In this document: positions 44,291 to 51,667 of the stretch, piece by piece
How positions within the stretch are numbered: the first letter of the stretch is position 1
How the letters are laid out: each line of letters opens with the position of its first letter
NCBI GenBank assembly: GCA_017410605.1
Contig: JAFQQN010000021.1
Span: forward strand, 62,001-126,000
Length of the DNA stretch: 64,000 nt
Source of the DNA: Clostridia bacterium
GTDB lineage: Bacteria; Bacillota; Clostridia; Oscillospirales; Acutalibacteraceae
Direction: 5' to 3'
Program-made: the position numbers and the translations under genes
Notes under the pieces: model-generated
Seen by the model: only the letters and a program-made list of their open reading frames with translations
Told to the model about the DNA's origin: nothing
Databases searched by the model: none

Positions 44291-44974
44291 ATGAGTAAAA
44301 TCAAGGTGCTTATTGTAGATGATGATCAAAACATATGTGAATTGCTCAGACTTTATATTGAAAAAGAGGGATACGAGGCACTGGTTGTAAACGACGGACT
44401 GGCCGCAGTCAACGCAGTAAATGAGCAAAGCCCTCAGCTTGTTTTACTTGATGTTATGCTTCCTAAATTAGATGGTTGGCAGGTTTGCCGAGAGGTTAGA
44501 AAGGTTTCAGAGGTTCCTATTATTATGTTAACCGCCAAAGGCGAAACCTTTGATAAAATTTTAGGCTTAGAGCTTGGTGCAGATGATTATATTTCCAAGC
44601 CGTTTGATACTAAAGAGGTTATGGCTAGAATACGCGCCGTTCTTAGAAGAACGTATAATGACGAGGAAACAGCTAAAATTGTTAAATTTGATAAATTAGA
44701 AATTAATTTAACAAACTATGAGCTTATTGTTGACGGAAAGCAAATTGACACTCCCCCAAAGGAGCTAGAGCTTGTTTTTCACCTTGCCAAAAATCCAAAT
44801 CGCGTTTTCACGCGCAATCAGCTGTTAGATGAGGTTTGGGGTTTTGAATATTATGGCGATTCCCGTACCGTTGATGTTCATATTAAACGTCTGCGTGAAA
44901 AGCTTGAGGGTATTTCTGAGCAATGGTCCCTTAAAACCGTTTGGGGTGTGGGATATAAATTTGAAGTAAAGTGA
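44291..44974 (+). CDS. OmpR/PhoB-family response regulator
   Basis: A 227-aa two-component regulator. The receiver domain has the acidic pair LIVDDDQN, the phosphoacceptor D54 in LLDVMLPKLDGW, and the conserved Thr/Lys (MLTAK, ISKPFD). The C-terminal winged helix (about 130-225) ends with the YYGDSRTVDVHIKRLREKL and VWGVGYKFE motifs. The downstream sensor kinase begins 5 nt after its stop. It has AGGAGTGG upstream. The stimulus is unknown. The 257-bp region 44034-44290 before it shows AT-rich sequence and no promoter I can name with confidence. Confidence 0.94.
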   Translation: MSKIKVLIVDDDQNICELLRLYIEKEGYEALVVNDGLAAVNAVNEQSPQLVLLDVMLPKLDGWQVCREVRKVSEVPIIMLTAKGETFDKILGLELGADDYISKPFDTKEVMARIRAVLRRTYNDEETAKIVKFDKLEINLTNYELIVDGKQIDTPPKELELVFHLAKNPNRVFTRNQLLDEVWGFEYYGDSRTVDVHIKRLREKLEGISEQWSLKTVWGVGYKFEVK

Positions 44975-44979
44975 TTTGA

Positions 44980-46407
44980 ATGAAGCAAAAATTTTTTAAA
45001 AAGTTTTTTCTTACAACAATTCTTATAGTTCTGCTTAGTATTACATTTATTACTGTTATTCTTTCCTTTTTTGTAAGTACTTATCTTACTAACGAAAAGC
45101 TAAAAATTTTAGAGGATAACTGTACTGCTATATTTGAATTATGCAATGAGGTAGACAGTAATAAACTAAAAGATGTTATGCGCTCGGAGGTTTTCTTTGC
45201 GGTTTCCAGGGCGACTGAGGCAGATGTTTTTATCTGTGATACTAAGGGTAATGTTGCAATATGTAGCTGTGAAGATTGGAAAATAGACGGCCTTTGCACG
45301 CATAATTCCAAACGGGTGTCTTCTAATATTTTACAGCGACTTAAAACTCAGGATTATAAAGAAAACGGCAACCTTGAAGGCCTTTACGATAAAACGCTGT
45401 TTACCTATGCAAAGCTTCTTAAAAACAGCGACGGTTTGGCTGTCGGTGCAGTTTTCTCCACACTTTCGCCAACTAATATTCAGCTTTTTTACCGTAAAAT
45501 TTTGCAAATGTTTTTCTTTTCGGCTTTAGTGCCAATCGCCATAATGTTTTGTGCCGAATATATTATATCTTATCGTTTCACAAGGCCGCTTAACCTTATG
45601 GCGGAGGCCTCGCGCAGTATGGCTAAGGGCGATTTTTCAAAAAGAATACCTGTTTCGGGTAATGATGAAATAAGCGAGCTTGCTGTGGCCTTTAATCAAA
45701 TGACTAGCTCTTTAGTGCAAATAGAGGGCACTCGCCGAAGCTTTATTGCCAACATTTCTCATGAGCTTAAAACACCTATGACCACTATTGGCGGTTTTAT
45801 TGACGGCATTATTGACGGTACAATTCCCAAAGAAAGGCATAACTATTATCTTGGTGTTGTTTCAAACGAGATTAAACGCCTTTCAAGACTTGTTCAATCT
45901 ATGCTCAGCCTTGCAAAGCTTGAATCGGGCGAACTAAAGGTTAATAAAAGTAACTTCGATTTAACAGATTTGCTGTTTAATATTCTTATTTCTCAAGAAC
46001 AGCGTATTAATGAAAACAGCCTTGAAATTTCCGGTCTTGAAGAAATGGGTCAGGTGTTTTTAAATGCCGATTATGATTTAATTTATCAGGTTGCATATAA
46101 TCTTATTGACAATGCCATTAAGTTTACTAATAAGGGCGGTAAGATAACCTTTAAGGTTAATAGGTTGGAAAATAAAATAACCTTTAAAATACGTAATACC
46201 GGTGAGGGTATTGACGAAAAGGATTTGCCCTTTATTTTTGACCGTTTTTATAAAACGGACCGTTCACGCTCACGGGTTAAAGACAGTACAGGACTAGGTC
46301 TTTATATTGCAAATACTATTGTTTCAATTCATGGTGGTGAAATGGCGGTACAAAGCGTGAAAAACAGCTTTACCGAGTTTTCTTTCACTTTACCGAATAA
46401 TCAATAA
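44980..46407 (+). CDS. Sensor histidine kinase
   Basis: A 475-aa membrane kinase partner of the preceding regulator. A first membrane helix (about 9-33), an extracytoplasmic domain with three Cys (ICSCEDWKIDGLCTHN), a second helix (about 173-197), a HAMP domain, and an H box with phosphorylated H261 in ANISHELKTPMTTIGGFI are seen. The ATPase has the N box NLIDNAIKFTNKGG, GEGIDEKDLPFIFDRFYK and GLGLYIANTIV. The extracytoplasmic cysteines could sense redox or envelope state (inference). It is translated together with the regulator, and the htrA-type protease follows. Confidence 0.94.
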   Translation: MKQKFFKKFFLTTILIVLLSITFITVILSFFVSTYLTNEKLKILEDNCTAIFELCNEVDSNKLKDVMRSEVFFAVSRATEADVFICDTKGNVAICSCEDWKIDGLCTHNSKRVSSNILQRLKTQDYKENGNLEGLYDKTLFTYAKLLKNSDGLAVGAVFSTLSPTNIQLFYRKILQMFFFSALVPIAIMFCAEYIISYRFTRPLNLMAEASRSMAKGDFSKRIPVSGNDEISELAVAFNQMTSSLVQIEGTRRSFIANISHELKTPMTTIGGFIDGIIDGTIPKERHNYYLGVVSNEIKRLSRLVQSMLSLAKLESGELKVNKSNFDLTDLLFNILISQEQRINENSLEISGLEEMGQVFLNADYDLIYQVAYNLIDNAIKFTNKGGKITFKVNRLENKITFKIRNTGEGIDEKDLPFIFDRFYKTDRSRSRVKDSTGLGLYIANTIVSIHGGEMAVQSVKNSFTEFSFTLPNNQ

Positions 46408-46419
46408 CAGGAGGAAATT

Positions 46420-47877
46420 ATGAGCGATAATAATTTTAATTTTGATAATGAGAATTTGGAATTTTCATTGGATAAAAAAGAGGATAATACCGAAGAAAAT
46501 ACAAGTGAACCTTGCGTTGCTAGGGAAGAGCCTATTTTTGAAAAGGATAATGAGTTAGAAATAGACCCTGCAATAGAAAGCATTACTATGGAAGAGGTGA
46601 ACCCTACAAAAACACCTTTTTCTTCACCCGCAGAGGAGCCGCTTACACCTGTTATGCCATTTATTGAAACCGCCGATTATATTCCCTTAGAGCCTAAACA
46701 AAAAAAGCACGGTATTAAGGTTTTTGCGGTTTTATTGGCACTCCTTGTTATAATAAGCGGCTGTCTTACAGGGGGATATTTACTTGGTAATTATGATAAA
46801 ACAGCCGCCAAGCAAGACAAAGTAGATTTGGCCTCTAAGCCTGAACCTGATGAAGCAAAATCTGTTTCACAAATTTATAAAGATGTTAATCCCAGTATTG
46901 TGGGCATTTATGTATATAATTCAAAGGGTATTGTCAGCTCTGCTACAGGTGTTATTTATTCTGAAGATGGTTTTGTTGTTACCAATGACCACATTTATTC
47001 TTCTGCCGCATCGCCAAAATTCAAGGTATATACCAGCGAAGGAAAAATGTATGATGCGGCTTTTGTTGCCGGTGATACAAGAAGTGACTTAGCTGTTTTA
47101 AAAATGGCCAATGCCTCTGGGTTAAAACCCGCCGTTTTTGGCGATTCAAACCAACTTGCTATAGGTGAAACTGTTGTTGCAGTTGGCAGACCTAACGGTG
47201 CTAATGAAAAGGCGATTGCTTCGCAGGGCGTTATTTCAGATACTGCTATACGCACATCAATAACCTCGTCTTACACAAGCCTTTATATTCAAACCGATAC
47301 TGCCATTAACCCTGGAAGCTCAGGCGGTGCCCTTTGTAATCTTTACGGTCAGGTTATTGGAATTACTTCGGCAAAAATTGTCGGAGAGCAGTATGAGGGT
47401 GTTGGCTTTGCTATTCCCACTACCATTATGAAAAAGAATGTTGAACTGCTTATAAAACACAAATATGTTAAAGGCAGAGCCAAGCTAGGAATATCTTATC
47501 AAGAAATTGATGCGCTTTCCGCCGAAATTAATAATAGCCCTACGGGCCTTATGATTGCTTCGATTGACCAAAGTAGTGATTTGTACGACAAGTCTGTTGA
47601 AATTAATGACATTATTACTAAGGTGAATGGACAGAACATTGGAACTAGCGAAGATATTTTAGACGTTATTGACCAAAAAAACGCAGGAGATATTCTTAAC
47701 CTTACTATTTATTCTACGAAGAAAAAAATAAGCTTTGAAGTTTCGGTAAGGTTGCTTGAAGATGAGGGTGGTTCCAGCTATAATAAGACTGATTCTAACT
47801 CAACCTCTTCAGATGATACTTCTTCTAATGCAGATGAATACAATAAATCAGAATTTGACTTTCCAATAGGTGAATAA
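46420..47877 (+). CDS. HtrA/DegP-type serine protease with PDZ domain
   Basis: A 485-aa envelope protease. An acidic cytoplasmic N-terminal tail (about 1-95), a membrane helix (about 104-126, FAVLLALLVIISGCLTGGYLLG), a trypsin-fold domain and a C-terminal PDZ domain are visible. The catalytic triad is H191 (TNDHIYSS), D223 (RSDLAVLKM) and S301 (NPGSSGGAL, where most homologues have GNSGG). The PDZ part runs from about residue 355. The tail is Ser/Asp-rich. It follows the two-component genes after 12 nt, so it is likely controlled by them, as in CssRS-HtrA of Bacillus (inference). A terminator closes the operon. Confidence 0.92.
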   Translation: MSDNNFNFDNENLEFSLDKKEDNTEENTSEPCVAREEPIFEKDNELEIDPAIESITMEEVNPTKTPFSSPAEEPLTPVMPFIETADYIPLEPKQKKHGIKVFAVLLALLVIISGCLTGGYLLGNYDKTAAKQDKVDLASKPEPDEAKSVSQIYKDVNPSIVGIYVYNSKGIVSSATGVIYSEDGFVVTNDHIYSSAASPKFKVYTSEGKMYDAAFVAGDTRSDLAVLKMANASGLKPAVFGDSNQLAIGETVVAVGRPNGANEKAIASQGVISDTAIRTSITSSYTSLYIQTDTAINPGSSGGALCNLYGQVIGITSAKIVGEQYEGVGFAIPTTIMKKNVELLIKHKYVKGRAKLGISYQEIDALSAEINNSPTGLMIASIDQSSDLYDKSVEINDIITKVNGQNIGTSEDILDVIDQKNAGDILNLTIYSTKKKISFEVSVRLLEDEGGSSYNKTDSNSTSSDDTSSNADEYNKSEFDFPIGE

Positions 47878-47898
47878 AGTTAAACTTTTTAAGTTTTG

Positions 47899-47933
47899 CC
47901 GCTAAGGTTGTTGAGCCTTGGCGGTATTTTTTT
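47899..47933 (+). terminator. Terminator of the two-component/HtrA operon
   Basis: CCGCTAAGG (47899-47907) pairs with CCTTGGCGG (47916-47924) with one G-T pair and an 8-nt loop. A TATTTTTTT tract follows. Confidence 0.85.
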
Positions 47934-47961
47934 AAAATTAAGTGTTTTAATGTGATTTTTT

Positions 47962-47975
47962 TGCATAAATATGCA
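47962..47975. promoter_or_regulatory. Perfect ARG-box-like palindrome upstream of nusB
   Basis: TGCATAAATATGCA matches all positions of the arginine-repressor operator pattern TGNATWWWWATNCA. It lies 8 bp before a TTGAAA that may be the -35 of the nusB operon, in which argR is the ninth gene. In AT-rich DNA a perfect match by chance in one 64-kb window is not excluded; context raises the likelihood. Confidence 0.45.
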
Positions 47976-47983
47976 TTTAATAC

Positions 47984-48010
47984 TTGAAAAAGTGAACTAA
48001 ATAGTATAAA
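47984..48010 (+). promoter_or_regulatory. Weak promoter candidate of the nusB operon
   Basis: TTGAAA (47984-47989), 15-bp spacer, TATAAA (48005-48010). The spacer is short, so this is tentative. It ends 38 bp before the nusB start. Confidence 0.35.
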
Positions 48011-48047
48011 ATTAAATAGATAATATAAGTTAGGCGGTGCCTTTTAA

Positions 48048-48446
48048 ATGAAAAGAAACGAAGAACGAAAAACAGTCTTTTATTTAGTGTTTGAAAAATG
48101 CTTTAGAGATGAATCTTGTGAAGAAATTTTATCAATTGCCCAAGAGGTGAGTGAGTTTAAAATTACAGATTATATATCCTCAACCTTTTGCGGTGTTATT
48201 AATAACCTTTCAGAGATTGACGGAATTATTTCTCCCTGTCTTTCGAATTGGAGTATCAACCGTCTTCCAAAAACCACCCTTTCTATTTTAAGACTTGCCG
48301 TTTTTGAAATGAAGTTTAATGATGAAATCCCGGTTAGTGTTGCCATTGACCAGGCGGTTGAAATTGCCAAGGAATATTCTGACGAAAAAGATGCGGTATA
48401 TATTAACGGTGTTTTGGGAACAATCGCCCGTGAATGTGACAAATGA
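48048..48446 (+). CDS. nusB: Transcription antitermination factor NusB
   Basis: NusB, with S10/NusE, binds boxA of rRNA transcripts and prevents early termination. The helical NusB fold is recognised by LSNWSINRLPKTTLSILRLAVFEMKF, then VSVAIDQAVEIAKEYSDEKDAVYINGVLGTIAREC at the C-terminus. At 132 aa it is normal. Its stop overlaps the start of the TsaD paralogue, and a GGCGGTG-type ribosome binding site precedes it. It opens an operon that extends at least to tyrS. Confidence 0.94.
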   Translation: MKRNEERKTVFYLVFEKCFRDESCEEILSIAQEVSEFKITDYISSTFCGVINNLSEIDGIISPCLSNWSINRLPKTTLSILRLAVFEMKFNDEIPVSVAIDQAVEIAKEYSDEKDAVYINGVLGTIARECDK

Positions 48447-49378
48447 TTTTTTTCGGAATAGATAGCAGTAATTACCGAAGCTCTGCGGCGGCCTTATTTG
48501 GTGATAATTCGTTTATAAATAAACGAAAACTGCTTTTTGTTGAAAATGGTAAACGTGGGTTAAGGCAGAGTGACGCGGTATTTCTTCATACTAAGCAGTT
48601 GCCATTAATGGTGACCGAAGTAATGAAAGAGATTGAACCTTTAAAAATTAAATGTATAGGCGTTTCTTCAAAGCCGCGTAATGCGTTAGATAGCTATATG
48701 CCTTGTTTTTTAAGCGGAGTTTCTTTAGCTTCTGTTTTAGGTGCGGCATTAAAAATTCCCGTTTTCGAGTTTTCTCATCAAGAGGGGCATATTGCGGCGG
48801 CTTTGCTTTCGGCAGATAGGTTAGATTTGTTTGATAAGCCGTTTATAGCATTTCACCTTTCGGGTGGCACTACAGAGGCTATTTTAGTTTCACCGTCAAA
48901 TGACGGTGGCTTTAAAACAGCTATTGTTGGTAAAACCTTAGATATAAATGCAGGTCAGGTTATAGATCGTGTAGGTGTTATGCTTGGGTTAGATTTTCCA
49001 AGCGGTCCTGCCCTAGAGCAGTTAGCAGAAAAGGGAAGCGCTAAAGTTGGAATTAGGCCTTGCATTAAGGGGTGCGACTGTGCCCTTTCGGGGGCAGAAA
49101 ATATCTGCCAGAAAATGCTTGATGACGGTGATAAATATGAAGACATTGCCGCCACAGCAATAGAATATGTTATTTCAACTGTTTGTAAAATGGCTTTGGC
49201 TGTATCGGAAAAATATAATAACCTTCCCTTTGTGTTTTCGGGCGGTGTTGTAGCTAACACTAACCTAAAAAAACGGTTAAGTGAAATTATTAGCGCCAAC
49301 TTTGCCTCACCAGAGCTTTCTGGGGATAATGCTGTAGGAACTGCATTACTGGCAAAAATTAAAATGGAGAAAAGATAA
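48443..49378 (+). CDS. TsaD/Kae1 paralogue (peptidase M22 fold)
   Basis: A 311-aa member of the Kae1/TsaD ASKHA-fold family, which includes the tRNA t6A enzyme TsaD. The metal-binding motif is HQEGH (112-116; HxExH in true TsaD), followed by FHLSGGTTEAIL, GQVIDRVGVMLGLDFPSGPALEQLA and VFSGGVVANTNLKKRL. It is shorter and more divergent than TsaD (about 340 aa) and lies away from tsaB/tsaE, so it is probably the clostridial paralogue and not the essential TsaD. The name O-sialoglycoprotein endopeptidase used for the family is misleading. The first 4 nt overlap nusB. Confidence 0.82.
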   Translation: MIFFGIDSSNYRSSAAALFGDNSFINKRKLLFVENGKRGLRQSDAVFLHTKQLPLMVTEVMKEIEPLKIKCIGVSSKPRNALDSYMPCFLSGVSLASVLGAALKIPVFEFSHQEGHIAAALLSADRLDLFDKPFIAFHLSGGTTEAILVSPSNDGGFKTAIVGKTLDINAGQVIDRVGVMLGLDFPSGPALEQLAEKGSAKVGIRPCIKGCDCALSGAENICQKMLDDGDKYEDIAATAIEYVISTVCKMALAVSEKYNNLPFVFSGGVVANTNLKKRLSEIISANFASPELSGDNAVGTALLAKIKMEKR

Positions 49379-49379
49379 A

Positions 49380-50582
49380 ATGGAACAGCTCCGTCTTACG
49401 GTTAAACAGCTTAATATGTATGTTAAATCTCTTCTTGAGGGCGATATTAACCTTTCGGCTGTAACCCTTGTGGGGGAGCTTTCTAACTTTAAAAATCACT
49501 ATGCAAGTGGCCACCTTTATTTTGTGCTTAAAGATAATGATGCATCTATAAAAGCGGTTATGTTTAAGGGTAATGCCCTTAGAGTAAATTTTGTGCCAAG
49601 TGACGGAATGCAGGTTGTTTGCCGCGGTTATGTGTCATTGTATGAGCGAGATGGCTCGTACCAATTTTACGCCGAAAGTATGATCCCCTTTGGTCAGGGC
49701 GATATTGCATTAGAATTTGAAAGAGTTAAGGCAAAGCTTGAGGCAGAAGGCCTGTTTAATAAGGAATTTAAAAAACCGCTCCCATTGTTTCCTCAAAAAA
49801 TTGGTGTAATTACTTCTGAATCGGGTGCGGCCTTGCAAGACATATTAAACATTTCTGCAAGGCGCTTTCCAATGACCGAAATTGTTGTTTTCCCTGCATT
49901 GGTTCAAGGCTTAGGGGCACCTCAAAGTCTTATATCTGCCTTAAATAAAGCCTTTTTAAGGGAAGATATTTCTCTCATTATTATTGGCCGTGGGGGAGGT
50001 AGTGCAGAAGACCTTTCCTGTTTTAACGATGAATCCTTGGCAAGAAAAATTTTTGCTTCGCCTGTTCCTATAATTTCGGCAGTGGGGCATGAAACAGATT
50101 TTACAATTTGTGATTATGTGTCCGATTTAAGGGCACCAACCCCTTCGGCTGCGGCAGAAATTGCACTGCCAAGCTCATATGAGGTTTTAAATAAAATATA
50201 TATTTTAAAAAAGCAGGTTGAAAATCAAGCTTTGTCAATAATTTCTGATAATTACACAAAACTGCAAATGCTCTATAACAGAAGATGCTTTCAAAAACCA
50301 GAACAGCTTTTTGTACCTTTTCAGTTAAGGCTTGATAAAGCCTTGCTTGAATTTGAAGTAAACATCAAAGCTGTCTTAAAAGGGTATGAAATGCGCCTTA
50401 ATAACGCCAAAACAAAATTAGAGGCCTTTTCTTACAGCAGTACCTTGGCAAGAGGTTTTTCGGTAACCTATAAAGATAATAATATTTTAAAAACTACAGA
50501 TGGGGTAGAAGTCGGTGAAAAGCTCAATGTAAAGCTTTTTAAAGGACGGCTTCGCTGTGTTGTTGAACAGATAGAGGAGTAA
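49380..50582 (+). CDS. xseA: Exodeoxyribonuclease VII large subunit
   Basis: Large subunit of ExoVII, which degrades single-stranded DNA. The N-terminal OB fold (KQLNMYVKSLLEGD, VTLVGELSNFKNHYASGHLYFVLKDNDASIKAVMF) is followed by the catalytic domain with GVITSESGAALQDILNI, IIGRGGGSAEDLSCFNDE and ISAVGHETDFTICDYVSD, then coiled coil and a C-terminal LARGFSVTYKDN. At 400 aa it is normal. The small subunit xseB follows after 3 nt. Confidence 0.95.
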   Translation: MEQLRLTVKQLNMYVKSLLEGDINLSAVTLVGELSNFKNHYASGHLYFVLKDNDASIKAVMFKGNALRVNFVPSDGMQVVCRGYVSLYERDGSYQFYAESMIPFGQGDIALEFERVKAKLEAEGLFNKEFKKPLPLFPQKIGVITSESGAALQDILNISARRFPMTEIVVFPALVQGLGAPQSLISALNKAFLREDISLIIIGRGGGSAEDLSCFNDESLARKIFASPVPIISAVGHETDFTICDYVSDLRAPTPSAAAEIALPSSYEVLNKIYILKKQVENQALSIISDNYTKLQMLYNRRCFQKPEQLFVPFQLRLDKALLEFEVNIKAVLKGYEMRLNNAKTKLEAFSYSSTLARGFSVTYKDNNILKTTDGVEVGEKLNVKLFKGRLRCVVEQIEE

Positions 50583-50585
50583 ATT

Positions 50586-50765
50586 ATGGCTGAGAAAAAA
50601 TTTTTAGATAAATTACAACGCCTTGAAGAAATTGGAAAGCTTCTTGAAAACGGTGAGTGCTCTTTAGAAGATGCTATGAAGCTTTATGAAGAGGGCAAAA
50701 CCTTGGCCGAAGAATGTACCAAAGCCCTTGAAGAGGCTAAACAAAAAATTGAGGTGGAAAAATAA
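50586..50765 (+). CDS. xseB: Exodeoxyribonuclease VII small subunit
   Basis: A 59-aa protein beginning MAEKKFLDKLQRLEEIGKLL, continuing with the family signature ENGECSLEDAMKLYEEG and TLAEECTKALEEAKQKIE. It is two helices, as expected for XseB, several copies of which bind one XseA. Its TAA stop overlaps the ispA ATG. The ORF is short but position and sequence make the call safe. Confidence 0.93.
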   Translation: MAEKKFLDKLQRLEEIGKLLENGECSLEDAMKLYEEGKTLAEECTKALEEAKQKIEVEK

Positions 50766-51643
50766 TGATTAAAGCATTACTTCAAGATTTTTTACCCATT
50801 ATTGAACAGCGACTCGAAGCCTCTTTAAAACACGCCGATACCAAGTTTGATAGCGTATATAAGGCTATGGAATACAGCCTTCTTTCGGGGGGCAAAAGGC
50901 TTAGACCTTTTATTTTAAATGAGTTTTATAAAGCCTGTGGAAAAAATGACGATGGTGCGCTTAATTTTGCCGCCGCATTAGAAATGATACACACATATTC
51001 GCTAATACACGACGACCTACCCGCAATGGATAATGATGACTTTAGAAGAGGCCGCCCATCTTGTCACAAGGCATTTGGCGAAGATATTGCATTACTTGCG
51101 GGTGATGGGCTTCTTACCCTTGCTTTTGAAACTGCCGCTAAGACTGAGGGGATATCGGCAGATAAAGTGTTAAAAGCAATTATAGTTCTTTCTACCTGTG
51201 CGGGGAACGACGGTATGATTGGCGGGCAGGTAATCGACCTTGTAAGCGAGGGCACCAACCCAGAGCTTTCTACGGTTAAAGAAATGTATATTAAGAAAAC
51301 AGGCGCTTTAATTGCCGCCGCCGCGGAAATAGGAACAATTTTGGCCGGTGGAACAGAAAAACAGGTTTTAGCCGCTAAAGACTATGCGCTTAATTTAGGA
51401 ATAGCTTTTCAAATTCAAGACGATATTTTAGATAAAATTGGTGACAGTGCGCTATTGGGTAAACCGGTTGGCAGTGACGCTAAAAATGAAAAATCAACAT
51501 ATGTTTCTATTACCGGCCTTGAAAAGGCTAAAAGCGATGTTGAAGAATATACAAAAAAGGCTGTTTTGGCTTTAGAAACTTTTGGCAAAGCCGGAAAAAA
51601 TCTTAAAGATTTAGCAGAATATTTAATTAACAGAAGCTTTTAA
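50765..51643 (+). CDS. ispA: Farnesyl/geranyl diphosphate synthase
   Basis: A trans-isoprenyl diphosphate synthase of 292 aa making short-chain (C10-C15, possibly C20) prenyl diphosphates from IPP and DMAPP. The first aspartate-rich motif is DDLPAMD (83-89) and the second DDILD (219-223). LLSGGKRLRPFIL and GDGLLTLAFE also fit. Chain length cannot be fixed by eye. It precedes dxs, which starts the MEP pathway that supplies IPP and DMAPP, the standard Clostridia arrangement. Confidence 0.93.
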   Translation: MIKALLQDFLPIIEQRLEASLKHADTKFDSVYKAMEYSLLSGGKRLRPFILNEFYKACGKNDDGALNFAAALEMIHTYSLIHDDLPAMDNDDFRRGRPSCHKAFGEDIALLAGDGLLTLAFETAAKTEGISADKVLKAIIVLSTCAGNDGMIGGQVIDLVSEGTNPELSTVKEMYIKKTGALIAAAAEIGTILAGGTEKQVLAAKDYALNLGIAFQIQDDILDKIGDSALLGKPVGSDAKNEKSTYVSITGLEKAKSDVEEYTKKAVLALETFGKAGKNLKDLAEYLINRSF

Positions 51644-51667
51644 ATGTGAACTGAAAGGTTGTTTTGT

